64,000 nucleotides of DNA from CAVZXS01 sp963779325 (GCA_963779325.1 CAVZXS010000011.1:248001-312000); one strand, 5' to 3'; numbered from the stretch's first letter, positions 9,635 to 18,517 are shown. Made by a program: numbers and translations. Notes: generated from the letters alone by a model not told the origin.

Positions 9635-11425
9635 ATGAAGCAATTCTGTTTTATACTTTTCAGCAGCGGTTTTCTATTAGTGACCGGCTGTAACAATGAC
9701 AATACCCTGCCGTCATCGAAAAGCAACCCTCAATTCGCTATAGAATCCGTCATCGCGGCGGATTCTGCTGTATCCAATTTTCCGATGCTGCAGCAAAGAA
9801 TGGAAAAAATTACCGTCTCTTTACAACAAAAAGTACCGGTACTTTTTTTAGACAGTTTGGACAACAATAAAGCTTTGGCACAAATCATCGCAGTAAATGA
9901 CATAAAGTTTACAGAAAATTTTTTTGACAAAGACGGCCGGGCATACCGCAACGAAATATTTAATATATATAATTCCCGTCCGCAGGAAACACCTGCCGGC
10001 TATTCCGCCAATAATTTATATAAAGTGGAATTATATAATTATGCTTTAAATCTAACCACCATCGCAATGGTGGATGTCCCCTCTCAAAAAGTTCTCAGTG
10101 TAAATACCTTTCCTCAAACACAACCCGATCTGAATCCTTCGCTTACCAACCTCGCGGTGCAAATTGCGGTTAACTCGCCTGATGTAATAAAGGCATTAGG
10201 ATTTAAGCCCGAAGAAAAAGATGCGTTGATGGCCGCTACCAAAACTTCATTGAACCGTACCAAATGTGAGCGCAGTATGCACTTATGTGTAGCGCCAACT
10301 TTTATAAAAAACGACAAGGCCTTGTGGGCCATTGTAGACTTAACAGATCATCGTGTAGTAGGCGTACGATGGACGAATGTGGGTACTACCGGCCCGGCGC
10401 AACGAATCAGCGAAAGAAAATTATTGTTTGAAAAAATAATGGAATGTAACTGCAAACAAATAAAGAGTGTAGAAAAAAACGGGTGGAAGATGAATTATGT
10501 TTTGACAAGCAGCGACGGTTTGCGTATCAGCGAGGTGTATTATCGAAATAAATTAATAATAAATAACGCTAAGCTGGTGGATTGGCATGTGAGCTACAGC
10601 GGCACCGATGGTTTTGGCTACAGCGATGCGGTGGGTTGTCCTGAATTCAGCCAAGCGGCGGTAGTAGCAGTAAGCGAACCGAAAATAAGTGAGCTGGTAC
10701 AAGATGGAAAAACTACCGGCTTTGTGCTGGAACAAATGTATCAGAGCGAACAATGGCCGCGACCCTGTAACTATAATTATGTACAACGCTATGAATTTTA
10801 CAATGACGGAAGATTCAGTGTGTCAGCCGCCAGCTTGGGCAGGGGCTGCGGCAATAACGGCACTTACCGCCCCGTGACAAGAATTTGTTTTGCCAATGAA
10901 AAAAATAATTTCAGTGAATGGTCGGCGGCGCAAAGCGGGTGGCAGCAATGGAATACAGAGCAGTGGCGTTTACAAAATTCGCAAACCGATTATACCGCCG
11001 GGGGCTATCAATACAAAATTGCTGATGAAACAGAAACAGGTTTTTATATGATACCCGGCAATGCCCAATTTAAAGACGGCCGCCGCGGCGATAATGCATA
11101 TGTATATGTAACCAAAATGCATGCAGATAAAGATGAAGGGGAAACTGATTTGGTAACGATAGGGCCTTGCTGTAATACAGATTACAAACAGGGGCCTGAA
11201 AAATTCATAGAACCCGAAGCTGAAAATATTGCCGGCACCCGATTAGTAGTTTGGTATGTGGCTCAATTAAAAAATGATGACACAAAAGGAAGCGAGTACT
11301 GCTGGGCCGAAAGCTATTTGGAAAAAGGCGTTTATAAAACAAAAGCTTATCCATGTTTCAGCGGGCCAATGTTTGTACCGGTTAATCTTTCTGCAAACGG
11401 AGGACAGCCGGTTTCAAAAAAATAA
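9635..11425 (+). CDS. Lipoprotein with copper-amine-oxidase-like fold, copper ligands absent
   Basis: The 596-residue lipoprotein has lipobox LVTGC (Cys19). From about residue 225 its motif order follows copper amine oxidases: a domain-3-like strand (WAIVDLTDHRVVGVRWT), a DWHVSYSG...YSDAVGC stretch whose Asp331 sits where the catalytic base lies, then N379-Y380-N381-Y382 followed by RYEFYNDGRF, matching the Asn-Tyr-Asp/Glu motif that makes topaquinone, and a C-terminal VYVTKMH...LVVWY block. The copper-binding His-x-His appears replaced by G409-T410-Y411, and the third His by LVVWYVAQL. It is also rich in cysteine. The family call is from remembered motif patterns, not a search. It lies between a di-heme MauG-like gene and another lipoprotein gene. 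It could be a catalytically dead binding protein, or carry a Tyr-derived cofactor made by another route. Confidence 0.6.
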   Translation: MKQFCFILFSSGFLLVTGCNNDNTLPSSKSNPQFAIESVIAADSAVSNFPMLQQRMEKITVSLQQKVPVLFLDSLDNNKALAQIIAVNDIKFTENFFDKDGRAYRNEIFNIYNSRPQETPAGYSANNLYKVELYNYALNLTTIAMVDVPSQKVLSVNTFPQTQPDLNPSLTNLAVQIAVNSPDVIKALGFKPEEKDALMAATKTSLNRTKCERSMHLCVAPTFIKNDKALWAIVDLTDHRVVGVRWTNVGTTGPAQRISERKLLFEKIMECNCKQIKSVEKNGWKMNYVLTSSDGLRISEVYYRNKLIINNAKLVDWHVSYSGTDGFGYSDAVGCPEFSQAAVVAVSEPKISELVQDGKTTGFVLEQMYQSEQWPRPCNYNYVQRYEFYNDGRFSVSAASLGRGCGNNGTYRPVTRICFANEKNNFSEWSAAQSGWQQWNTEQWRLQNSQTDYTAGGYQYKIADETETGFYMIPGNAQFKDGRRGDNAYVYVTKMHADKDEGETDLVTIGPCCNTDYKQGPEKFIEPEAENIAGTRLVVWYVAQLKNDDTKGSEYCWAESYLEKGVYKTKAYPCFSGPMFVPVNLSANGGQPVSKK

Positions 11426-11437
11426 AAATTCATTTAC

Positions 11438-12361
11438 ATGCAGAAGATTTTATTTATAAATTTTATTGCTATTCTTTTTTTGTCATCGTGCAAAGAAAAA
11501 ATAGATGTTGATGAAGTAATGCAAATCGGCATTACACCATGTCAACGGCTTTCTTCTTTTATACCCGGTACGGGTTTAAACCAAAGCCGTGCTGCATTTT
11601 CAACTTCTGAAACCAGGATAAAGGGCCTGGTGCTTATTGAATTGCCGGCAAACGGCGCTGACCCTGCAACAAAAAAAACATGGCAACACCCGAGTTGGAA
11701 ACAATTTGGGTGGATGGGCCCGATAGCGATTGATGAAAACGGAAATGTATTTACCGTGCCTATACCGGTAATTAATGTGCTGGATAACCCGGTAGAAAAA
11801 CAAAATACCATTTATAAAGTAGAAGGTACGACCGGCGAAATGAAACCCTTTACCGATTTGCCCAAAGCCGACAGCGCCACCGCCGAAAATGTGTATGGGT
11901 TGCTTGGTTTGTATTATGATTGCCATGCAAAAAAATTATATGCGGCTTCTGTGGCCGGCAGTACAAGAGATAAAGAAAACGGAATTGTGTACGTAGTAGA
12001 CCCTGCTGATGGTAAAGTAAAAGATAAAATAACCGGTCACGATGTGATGGGTTTATGTGCAGGAGGAATTACGGGAGAAAAAAGATTGTACTTCGGCAGT
12101 AGCCGCAGTTCTGATATTTTTTCTGTTGAGCTTACTAAAAACGGCAACTTTTCCGGCAGTCCGCGAAAAGAATTTTCGTTGGATATGTTGGGGCCCCGCG
12201 GCGATGATAAAGCCCGTCGGATACGTTTTGACAAGAATGGTGATTTACTGATTTTCGGTGTAGAGTTTAATTACAATTTAACCGCGCCTACGGAAAAGCA
12301 GGAAACCATTTACCGTTTTCGGTACAATGAAGAGGATAAGAAATGGAATTTTGTGCAATAA
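11438..12361 (+). CDS. Putative beta-propeller-like lipoprotein
   Basis: The 307-residue product begins with a lipoprotein signal peptide (lipobox FLSSC, Cys18). It contains repeated blade-like segments: GPIAIDENGNVFTV near 92-105, TIYKVEGTTGEMKPF, GLYYDCHAKKLYAAS, GIVYVVDPADGKVKD, RLYFGSSRSSDIFSV and a final IRFDKNGDLLIFGVE with TIYRFRYNEEDKKW. This pattern of Asp-x-x-Gly turns with aromatic strands is typical of NHL/SMP-30-like propellers, but no catalytic signature is visible and I do not recognise a specific family. It starts 12 bases after the amine-oxidase-like gene and is the last gene of the three-lipoprotein operon, ending 14 bases before the convergent Hpt gene. A role as a binding partner in the same periplasmic or surface process is inferred from the operon. 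Confidence 0.6.
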   Translation: MQKILFINFIAILFLSSCKEKIDVDEVMQIGITPCQRLSSFIPGTGLNQSRAAFSTSETRIKGLVLIELPANGADPATKKTWQHPSWKQFGWMGPIAIDENGNVFTVPIPVINVLDNPVEKQNTIYKVEGTTGEMKPFTDLPKADSATAENVYGLLGLYYDCHAKKLYAASVAGSTRDKENGIVYVVDPADGKVKDKITGHDVMGLCAGGITGEKRLYFGSSRSSDIFSVELTKNGNFSGSPRKEFSLDMLGPRGDDKARRIRFDKNGDLLIFGVEFNYNLTAPTEKQETIYRFRYNEEDKKWNFVQ

Positions 12362-12375
12362 ATATTTCTTTCCGC

Positions 12376-12765
12376 TTATGAATCAGGTAATGTTTTTGAT
12401 TTAAAAAGCCTTACCTGCTCACCAATAAGTAAATGCGTATTTATCAACTTAGGCCAAAGTTGTAAAAAAGTATTCTCTAATTTATCAAAACATGCCTGTT
12501 CAATACAAGAACTGTGAAACCGGTTAATTTCTCGTTCGAGATGTAGTAAACCCAGGGTATGAAAAGTGGGTTTAATCGTGTGAATGGCATTTTGAAGTAA
12601 ATCAATTTGCCGTTTGCAAAAAGCATGGCGAATATTTACCAAATCAATTTCGAAATATTTATCAGCTACCTCAAATATCTCCTTTATCATTTCTAAATCA
12701 TTACCGAAATAGCGGCCAATATGCAGTGTATCAAATTCAGATAATAAGAAGTTGGTCCGGTTCAT
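12376..12765 (-). CDS. Single-domain Hpt phosphotransfer protein
   Basis: The 129-residue protein is all alpha-helical in pattern and carries the Hpt signature around His62 (AIHTIKPTFHTLGL), where the histidine accepts a phosphoryl group in multistep His-Asp phosphorelays. Lys65 and the downstream Gly-Leu match Hpt domains of Bacteroidota, which often have His-x-x-Lys-Pro. There is no kinase, receiver or membrane segment, so it must work with partners encoded elsewhere; none is in this window. It is convergent with the three-lipoprotein operon and has its own upstream region. Functional partners cannot be named from context. Confidence 0.7.
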   Translation of the reverse strand: MNRTNFLLSEFDTLHIGRYFGNDLEMIKEIFEVADKYFEIDLVNIRHAFCKRQIDLLQNAIHTIKPTFHTLGLLHLEREINRFHSSCIEQACFDKLENTFLQLWPKLINTHLLIGEQVRLFKSKTLPDS

Positions 12766-13186
12766 AGTTCAGATTTTAAGTTGTGGTGAACAACGGTGGT
12801 TAATCATCTTTTCAGATTGACCACAAACTATAAAATAGTTGATTTGCATCATAGTAATAGAAATCATTTTTTCATTATTTACTTGACTGATAGTAAAATG
12901 ACGGAGGGTAAATACGATTTTTACCGGAGCGTACTACCACTCGCTAATACGGGGCTATTCCTTTTGTACAATTTATACCAATTTTAAATAGTAAATAGTC
13001 TAATAAAATCTCTCCAAACCTGATGAAACGTATACTGCCGCCATGAATGAAACTTTGGACTATATGATGATTATAAGCGGTATTACCGCATTACCGGCGC
13101 ACAATAAAATAAACGCAAACCAAAAAAGCCGCCCCGATATAAATCAGGGCGGCTTTACTTTATGTTTTAAAACGTTCAGAAGGGTG
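12766..13186. other. Intergenic region upstream of the Hpt gene and downstream of clpC
   Basis: The 421-base gap contains the clpC terminator at 13125-13156 and presumably the Hpt promoter near 12770-12900. A 63-codon plus-strand frame at 12796-12987 has low-complexity content and no family resemblance, so I do not call it. A 28-base segment at 13055-13082 matches 37046-37073 at 24 positions. Confidence 0.45.
13125..13156 (-). terminator. Intrinsic terminator of clpC
   Basis: A ten-base stem, AAAGCCGCCC with GGGCGGCTTT, surrounds a twelve-base loop 31 bases past the clpC stop. The A-run on the left becomes a U-run in minus-strand RNA, giving a standard rho-independent terminator. Confidence 0.75.
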
Positions 13187-15712
13187 TTACGCCTCTGATT
13201 TTTCTTCAATCCTTTTCCTGTAAGAAAACTTCAATTTATCATTCTCTTTGTCCAAATCAGCTTCTAATACATCACCCGGTTTTACGCTCAGGTTAAGGAT
13301 TTCTTCGGCCAACGGGTCTTCTAAATATTTCTGAATAGCCCGGTGCAACGGTCTTGCGCCAAACTGTGCATCAAAACCTTTATCGGCTATAAAATTCTTT
13401 GCCGCCTCTGTAAGCTCTAATGAAAAGCCAAGTGTAGTCAGGCGTTTTGTTACGCCTTTCATTAATATGTCAATGATGGTAAAGATATTCTCCTTAGATA
13501 ATGAATTGAATATGACTACATCATCAATACGATTCAAAAACTCAGGCGAAAAAGTTTTCTTTAAAGCTTTTTCTATGACGGCTTTATTTGCTTCATCTTC
13601 GTTTTCAACTCTTGAAGCAGTAGCAAATCCCACACCGGCGCCAAAATCTTTTAATTGTCTTGCGCCAATATTAGAAGTCATTATGATTAATGAATTTTTA
13701 AAATCGACTTTACGACCCAAGCCATCCGTTAGCTGACCGTCATCCAATACCTGTAATAAAATATTATAAATATCGGGGTGGGCTTTTTCAATTTCATCAA
13801 GTAAAATAACACTGTACGGTTTGCGTCTTACTTTTTCGGTAAGCTGTCCGCCTTCCTCGTAACCCACGTAGCCCGGAGGGGCGCCTACCAATCGGCTTAC
13901 GGTGAATTTCTCCATGTATTCACTCATATCAATACGAATCAACGCATCTTCCGAATCGAACATATATCTTGCCAATGCTCTTGCCAATTCTGTTTTACCC
14001 ACGCCGGTCGGGCCCAGGAAAATAAATGTACCGATCGGTTTTTTGGGATCTTTTAAACCTACCCTGTTACGCTGAATAGCTTTTACCACTTTACTGATAG
14101 CATCACTTTGCCCCACTACCATCTCACTCATTTCATCCGCCATACGACGTAACTTCTCTGTCTCGGCCTGTACCATTCTTTTTACAGGAATACCCGTCAT
14201 CATACTTACTACTTCAGCTATGTCTTCTTCGCCAATGGGGTAACGCTTGTGTTTGCTTTCTTCCTCCCAATCATTTTTTGCTTTTTCCAATTGCTCCAGT
14301 AATTTTTTCTCCGCATCACGTAAAGAAGCGGCCTCTTCAAACTTCTGGCTTTTTACAACTTTATTCTTTTCGTTTTTAACGTCTTCAATTTTCTTTTCCA
14401 GTTCCAAAATATTCTCCGGTACATTAATATTTTTCAAATGTACCCTTGCCCCTACTTCGTCCAATACATCAATGGCTTTATCGGGCAGCAAACGATCCGT
14501 CATGTACCTGTCGCTCAATTTTACACAGGCTTCTATGGCATCTACAGAATATGTAACATTGTGATAATCCTCGTACTTACTTTGAATATTTGTCAATATC
14601 TGGATAGTTTCATCAACTGTAGGAGGTTCTACCATTACTTTTTGGAAACGACGATCCAAAGCGCCGTCTTTTTCTATATGCATTCTGTATTCATCCAATG
14701 TAGAAGCGCCGATGCATTGCAACTCGCCGCGGGCCAATGCGGGTTTAAAAATATTGGAAGCATCCAACGAACCGCTGGCGCCGCCGGCACCTACAATGGT
14801 GTGTATTTCATCAATAAATAAAATAACATCACGATTTTTTTCAAGCTCGTTCATGATGGCCTTCATTCTCTCTTCAAACTGGCCGCGGTATTTAGTACCT
14901 GCCACCAAAGCGGCAAGATCAAGTGATATAACTCTTTTATCAAATAAAACTCTTGATACTTTGCGCTGAACGATACGCAACGCCAACCCTTCTACGATGG
15001 CTGTTTTACCTACACCGGGTTCTCCAATCAGTATCGGGTTATTTTTCTTACGACGTGATAATATTTGCGACACTCTTTCAATTTCATTTTCGCGGCCCAC
15101 AATGGGATCCAAGGCATTCATTTCAGCCATGCGGGTAATATCTCTTCCAAAATTGTCCAATACAGGTGTTTTGCTTTTGGCTGCGGCGGGTTGTTTACCT
15201 TTAGATTGAGAATATTTTTTTTCTTCATCAAAATCATCATCATTCTCATCAGTGTACTCGGCACGGGGGTCGCTCGATTTTACAATACCCAACTCCTGGC
15301 GAAACAGATCGTAATCCACATCAAACTGGTTCAGAATCTGGGTAGCAATATTCTCTTTATTTTTTAAAATAGAAAGCATAAGGTGCTCAGTTTCTACAGT
15401 CGTGCTTTTTAAGGCTTTTGCCTCCAGTACAGTTACCCTGATTACTTTTTCGGCTTGTTTGGTAAGCGGAAGACTGTTTATATTGGCTATATTTTTACCG
15501 GTTTTATCTTTTACGGCCAGCTCAATTTCTTTACGCAGCTCATAAAGGTCTATATTAAAACTTTTTAAAATTTTAATAGCCGTACTTTCTCCTTCTCTAA
15601 TTAAGCCCAGCAGCAGGTGTTCGGTACCAATAAAATCGTTGCCGAGGCGAAGTGCCTCTTCGCGGCTGAATGATATTATCTCTTTTACCTGTGCAGAAAA
15701 ATTATTATCCAT
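13187..15712 (-). CDS. clpC: ATP-dependent Clp protease ATP-binding subunit ClpC
   Basis: This 841-residue AAA+ unfoldase has the full ClpC layout: two N-terminal Clp repeats (about 1-140), a low-complexity acidic and Lys-rich linker (about 150-185), AAA module 1 with Walker A GEPGVGKT (230-237) and Walker B ILFIDE (297-302), a UVR-type coiled middle domain (about 437-477), AAA module 2 with Walker A GPTGVGKT (567-574) and Walker B ILLDE (636-640), and a Val-Gly-Phe (694-696) at the position of the ClpP-binding loop. It would unfold substrates and feed them to ClpP in the cytoplasm. clpP is not in the window. The gene is monocistronic, with its own terminator, and a promoter-like site lies about 100 bases upstream. 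Length and motifs are normal for the family, with no damage seen. Confidence 0.97.
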   Translation of the reverse strand: MDNNFSAQVKEIISFSREEALRLGNDFIGTEHLLLGLIREGESTAIKILKSFNIDLYELRKEIELAVKDKTGKNIANINSLPLTKQAEKVIRVTVLEAKALKSTTVETEHLMLSILKNKENIATQILNQFDVDYDLFRQELGIVKSSDPRAEYTDENDDDFDEEKKYSQSKGKQPAAAKSKTPVLDNFGRDITRMAEMNALDPIVGRENEIERVSQILSRRKKNNPILIGEPGVGKTAIVEGLALRIVQRKVSRVLFDKRVISLDLAALVAGTKYRGQFEERMKAIMNELEKNRDVILFIDEIHTIVGAGGASGSLDASNIFKPALARGELQCIGASTLDEYRMHIEKDGALDRRFQKVMVEPPTVDETIQILTNIQSKYEDYHNVTYSVDAIEACVKLSDRYMTDRLLPDKAIDVLDEVGARVHLKNINVPENILELEKKIEDVKNEKNKVVKSQKFEEAASLRDAEKKLLEQLEKAKNDWEEESKHKRYPIGEEDIAEVVSMMTGIPVKRMVQAETEKLRRMADEMSEMVVGQSDAISKVVKAIQRNRVGLKDPKKPIGTFIFLGPTGVGKTELARALARYMFDSEDALIRIDMSEYMEKFTVSRLVGAPPGYVGYEEGGQLTEKVRRKPYSVILLDEIEKAHPDIYNILLQVLDDGQLTDGLGRKVDFKNSLIIMTSNIGARQLKDFGAGVGFATASRVENEDEANKAVIEKALKKTFSPEFLNRIDDVVIFNSLSKENIFTIIDILMKGVTKRLTTLGFSLELTEAAKNFIADKGFDAQFGARPLHRAIQKYLEDPLAEEILNLSVKPGDVLEADLDKENDKLKFSYRKRIEEKSEA

Positions 15713-15809
15713 TTTTCTTATATAATTGCTTGTGATACAATAATAACAAATATTTTTGGTTCGGGTTTCGGTTCATTTATGAACGGAATATTGCTCAACT
15801 TAGTTTGCT

Positions 15810-15842
15810 CAAAGCTACTTTATTTATAAAACGCCGCCCAAA
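15810..15842 (-). promoter_or_regulatory. Candidate Bacteroidota-type promoter of clpC
   Basis: On the minus strand TTTG (15842-15839) is followed after 21 bases by TAGCTTTG (15817-15810), matching the -33 TTTG and -7 TAnnTTTG elements known for the primary sigma factor of Bacteroidota. A transcript would begin near 15803 and have a leader of about 90 bases before the clpC ATG. Confidence 0.45.
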
Positions 15843-15861
15843 AAACTAAAAACTTATTTTG

Positions 15862-16239
15862 ATGAATATCAAATCAGAATCCAAAGAGAAATTTCATGCC
15901 ATCACGTTGCCCGGGCCTTCATTATCTGCTACTATGACAGAGGAATTGGGAAATTGTTTGATGCCATACATTCAAAATGACGTTAAAAACGTGGTTCTTA
16001 ATTTAAAAGACATTGAAACCATTGACGACGCTGCTGCGGAAAAATTAACTACTATTCAGCAAAAGTTCTACGAAAACAGCGCTTCTTTTGTTATTTGCGC
16101 CCTGCAACCGGCCGTAGAAGATTTTTTGGACAAAACGGGGTTACTGGAAATGATGAATGTGACCCCTACTGAAAGCGAGGCTTGGGATATAGTACAAATG
16201 GAGGAAATTGAAAGAGAGTTGATGGGCGATGATATGTGA
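15862..16239 (+). CDS. STAS-domain protein lacking the phosphorylatable serine
   Basis: The 125-residue protein is a single STAS domain, the fold of anti-sigma-factor antagonists such as SpoIIAA. The frame also opens one codon earlier at TTG 15859, but ATG 15862 is the natural start. The loop that normally reads Asp-Ser-Ser-Gly is here I54-D55-D56-A57-A58-A59, so the residue phosphorylated in classical antagonists is Ala or Asp. It may act as a constitutive regulator or as a structural or scaffold STAS protein. Beta and helix pattern (NVVLNLKDIETID, then FVICALQPAVEDFLDKTGL) fits the fold well. It is followed 93 bases later by the ribonuclease Z gene on the same strand. No cognate anti-sigma kinase is in the window. 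Confidence 0.7.
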   Translation: MNIKSESKEKFHAITLPGPSLSATMTEELGNCLMPYIQNDVKNVVLNLKDIETIDDAAAEKLTTIQQKFYENSASFVICALQPAVEDFLDKTGLLEMMNVTPTESEAWDIVQMEEIERELMGDDM

Positions 16240-16332
16240 AATTGAGTTTAAAAAACCGGAACGGCTTTAAAATTATTAAAACGCTGTGATGCACTCATTT
16301 TATAGCTTAGATAAAAAATTGCAAATTAATTT

Positions 16333-17235
16333 ATGCCCGCGGTAACCATACTCGGAAATAATTCGGCCGTACCGGCTTTTGACCGGCACCCCACAAGCCA
16401 GTTGATTACAATGGGAGGAACTAATTTTTTGGTGGACTGCGGAGAGGGCACACAAATACAGATGATTAAATATAAAATCAGGCGCGGTAAAATCTCCCAT
16501 ATATTCATTTCACATCTTCACGGCGATCATTATTTCGGTCTGGTTGGCTTGCTTCATTCTTTCGGGTTATTGGGTCATCAGCAGGAGCTGCATGTTTTCG
16601 GACCAAGGGGTTTGCGGGAGATTATAGAAATTCAATTAAACGCCGCTGATACAGCACTGCCGTACGCTTTACATTTTCATATTTTAAATGAGAAAGAAAC
16701 AGCTGTTGACAATGATAAATTTTTTGTAAGATGTTTCAAAACCAATCACCGGGTGGAGTGTTACGGTTTTGTTTTCGGCGAAAAGAAAAGGCTGCGCAGG
16801 ATTGAAATAGAAAAAGTAAGAGCATACGGAATACCCGGTTCTTTTTATGAAAGATTAAAAGATGGAGAAGACTACATTACCAAAGAAGGTACTGTAATAA
16901 AAAATGAATTAGTAACATCGGCGGGGCCGAAGGCAAAGAGCTATGCATACTGTGCCGATACCAAATATGACGAATCAATTATACCGCATATAGAAAACGT
17001 CGATTTAGTTTATCACGAAGCTACTTACCTGGAACATTTCAGGCAAAGAGCCGAAGAACGTTTCCATTCTACCGCCAAACAAGCAGCGCTAATTGCAAAG
17101 AAAGCCGGTGCAAAAAAATTATTGATCGGTCACTTCAGCAGCCGGTATGATACACTGGAAGAGTTTGAAACCGAAGCAAGAGAAATATTTTCGGCCACTG
17201 AATTGGCGCTGGAAGGAACCAGTTATATTTTTTAA
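16333..17235 (+). CDS. rnz: Ribonuclease Z (tRNA 3' endonuclease)
   Basis: The 300-residue metallo-beta-lactamase-fold nuclease removes 3' trailers from tRNA precursors. The hallmark zinc motif is intact at His61-x-His63-x-Asp65-His66 (ISHLHGDHYFG). Other family signatures are the N-terminal LGNNSAVPAFDRHPTSQ, the VDCGEGTQIQM strand, CADTKYDESI, the HEATYLEHF segment and the C-terminal LIGHFSSRYD with its zinc-binding His. The length equals the short (bacterial, about 300 residue) form. It acts in the cytoplasm as a dimer in known members. It probably shares transcription with the upstream STAS gene. An alternative would be arylsulfatase-type enzymes, but the N-terminus and HEAT motif favour RNase Z. 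Confidence 0.95.
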   Translation: MPAVTILGNNSAVPAFDRHPTSQLITMGGTNFLVDCGEGTQIQMIKYKIRRGKISHIFISHLHGDHYFGLVGLLHSFGLLGHQQELHVFGPRGLREIIEIQLNAADTALPYALHFHILNEKETAVDNDKFFVRCFKTNHRVECYGFVFGEKKRLRRIEIEKVRAYGIPGSFYERLKDGEDYITKEGTVIKNELVTSAGPKAKSYAYCADTKYDESIIPHIENVDLVYHEATYLEHFRQRAEERFHSTAKQAALIAKKAGAKKLLIGHFSSRYDTLEEFETEAREIFSATELALEGTSYIF

Positions 17236-17250
17236 AAGTGAGCGGTCAAT

Positions 17251-17384
17251 AGTGAATGGTCAGTAGTGAATTGAGAATTGTGAGTGGCGAGTATTTACAT
17301 ACATATGTATATATTGCATACTTATATACTTCATTTACTTCACATACTTCCCCCAAGCTCATTACTCACCACTGACCACTCACT
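17251..17384. repeat. Imperfect inverted repeat between converging genes
   Basis: The left arm at 17251-17272 (AGTGAATGGTCAGTAGTGAA...) is complementary to the right arm at about 17361-17384, with three mismatches in 22 bases. The roughly 90-base spacer is AT-rich. It lies between the convergent rnz and esterase genes and touches the esterase stop codon. It could serve as a bidirectional terminator or be a remnant of a small repeat element. Confidence 0.5.
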
Positions 17385-18246
17385 ACCTCATCATCCAATT
17401 ATAAAACTCAGGAAACTCTTTTCGCCACGTAGCCTCATTATGTTTTCCTTCGGAACGTATAACAGTAGTCATTTTTGATTTAGATATTTTTCGCATGGCA
17501 TCAAAAGCCTTCAGCATCTCCGGCACCATTGTTTCACTTTCCTGCTGTCCCGCCATAAAATAGATTTTTGTATTCACTGCCGCGGCTTTCTTTTTTATAA
17601 CAGTATAAATAGCAGGAGCAACCCAAAATGACGGTGAGAAAACACCGGCACCGCCGAATACTTTGGGATATTTTAATACGGAGTATAAAGAAATCAATCC
17701 GCCCATAGAGCTGCCTGCAATAAATGTATTGGGTCTGTCTTTTAGCGTACGGTACCTTTTATCAATAAAAGGCTTCAATGTCTTTACTAAAAAATCTGCA
17801 TACTTATCGCCTTCACCTTTCCCGAATTTCTTATGATCGTAGGGGTTATACTCGTTCATTCTTTTATCGCCGCCGTTGTCTACCGCCACTACAATGCATT
17901 CTTTGGTCTTTTCAGTCAATGAATCCAGCGCTTCATCCACACCCCACTCACCGGCAAAGGAAGTGGCTTCATCAAAAACATTTTGTCCGTCGTGCATATA
18001 CAGTACCGGGTATTTTTTTACTGCGGATGTATTGTACGATTCGGGTAAATAAATCCATATACGTCTTGTACGTTTTAATTGCGGAATAAAAAAGGCAGTA
18101 TCAATTACAGTAACATTTTTACTCGCCGTATGCTGCAGTTCTTTTGTTTTTTTCAAACCGGAAATATCGGGTTTAACGGAATTCTGTGTAAAGATAGAAA
18201 GCACAGCTGATAACAGGCCCGGCACAACAATTGTTTTTATAATCAT
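17383..18246 (-). CDS. Secreted esterase, enterochelin esterase-like alpha/beta hydrolase
   Basis: The 287-residue protein has a putative N-terminal signal peptide (about 1-20) and a single esterase D-type alpha/beta hydrolase domain. The nucleophile elbow is G178-S-S180-M-G182 (AGSSMGGLIS) and the catalytic His is likely His269 (SEGKHNEATWRKEFPEF). Typical strands include RRIWIYLPESY, YPVLYMHDGQNVFDE and ECIVVAVDNGG. Family members hydrolyse esters of siderophores, sugars or feruloyl groups; the substrate here is unknown. The stop codon lies at the edge of an inverted repeat and the gene is convergent with rnz. The neighbouring plus-strand operon is unrelated. Export is inferred from the N-terminus only. 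Confidence 0.8.
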   Translation of the reverse strand: MIIKTIVVPGLLSAVLSIFTQNSVKPDISGLKKTKELQHTASKNVTVIDTAFFIPQLKRTRRIWIYLPESYNTSAVKKYPVLYMHDGQNVFDEATSFAGEWGVDEALDSLTEKTKECIVVAVDNGGDKRMNEYNPYDHKKFGKGEGDKYADFLVKTLKPFIDKRYRTLKDRPNTFIAGSSMGGLISLYSVLKYPKVFGGAGVFSPSFWVAPAIYTVIKKKAAAVNTKIYFMAGQQESETMVPEMLKAFDAMRKISKSKMTTVIRSEGKHNEATWRKEFPEFYNWMMR

Positions 18247-18460
18247 TTTGCAAAGTAAACTGATTTTTTGTTATGTTCTTTCGATGCAAGTATCGCAAAT
18301 TTCAGTATCTCGAACCCACCCCTATCGAAATTTTCTTATGCGCAATTACCTTGGCCCCTCCAACGGAGGGGAGGCAACGTTCTCTGGTTATAAAAGAAGC
18401 AGGCATAGTGAAAATTTGTTATTCACCCCTTTTAACAATAACCACTATCCCTTTACTTGT

Positions 18461-18492
18461 AAAAAAATGCCGCCCGGAAAACAGGACGGCAT
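18461..18492 (-). terminator. Intrinsic terminator of the alpha-2-macroglobulin gene
   Basis: On the minus strand ATGCCGTCC and GGGCGGCAT form a nine-base stem (one G-U pair) with a short loop and are followed by seven T residues. The hairpin begins 25 bases past the stop codon at 18518. Confidence 0.8.
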
Positions 18493-18517
18493 GTACAAAA
18501 GTTCACGACTTATTATT

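Noticed and set aside
12796..12987. 63-codon plus-strand frame in the gap before clpC
   Set aside because: No family resemblance, no signal peptide, and composition like the AT-rich flanks. Likely chance.
14438..15367. Several plus-strand frames of 60-127 codons opposite clpC
   Set aside because: All are antisense to the highly conserved clpC coding sequence and show no motif of their own.
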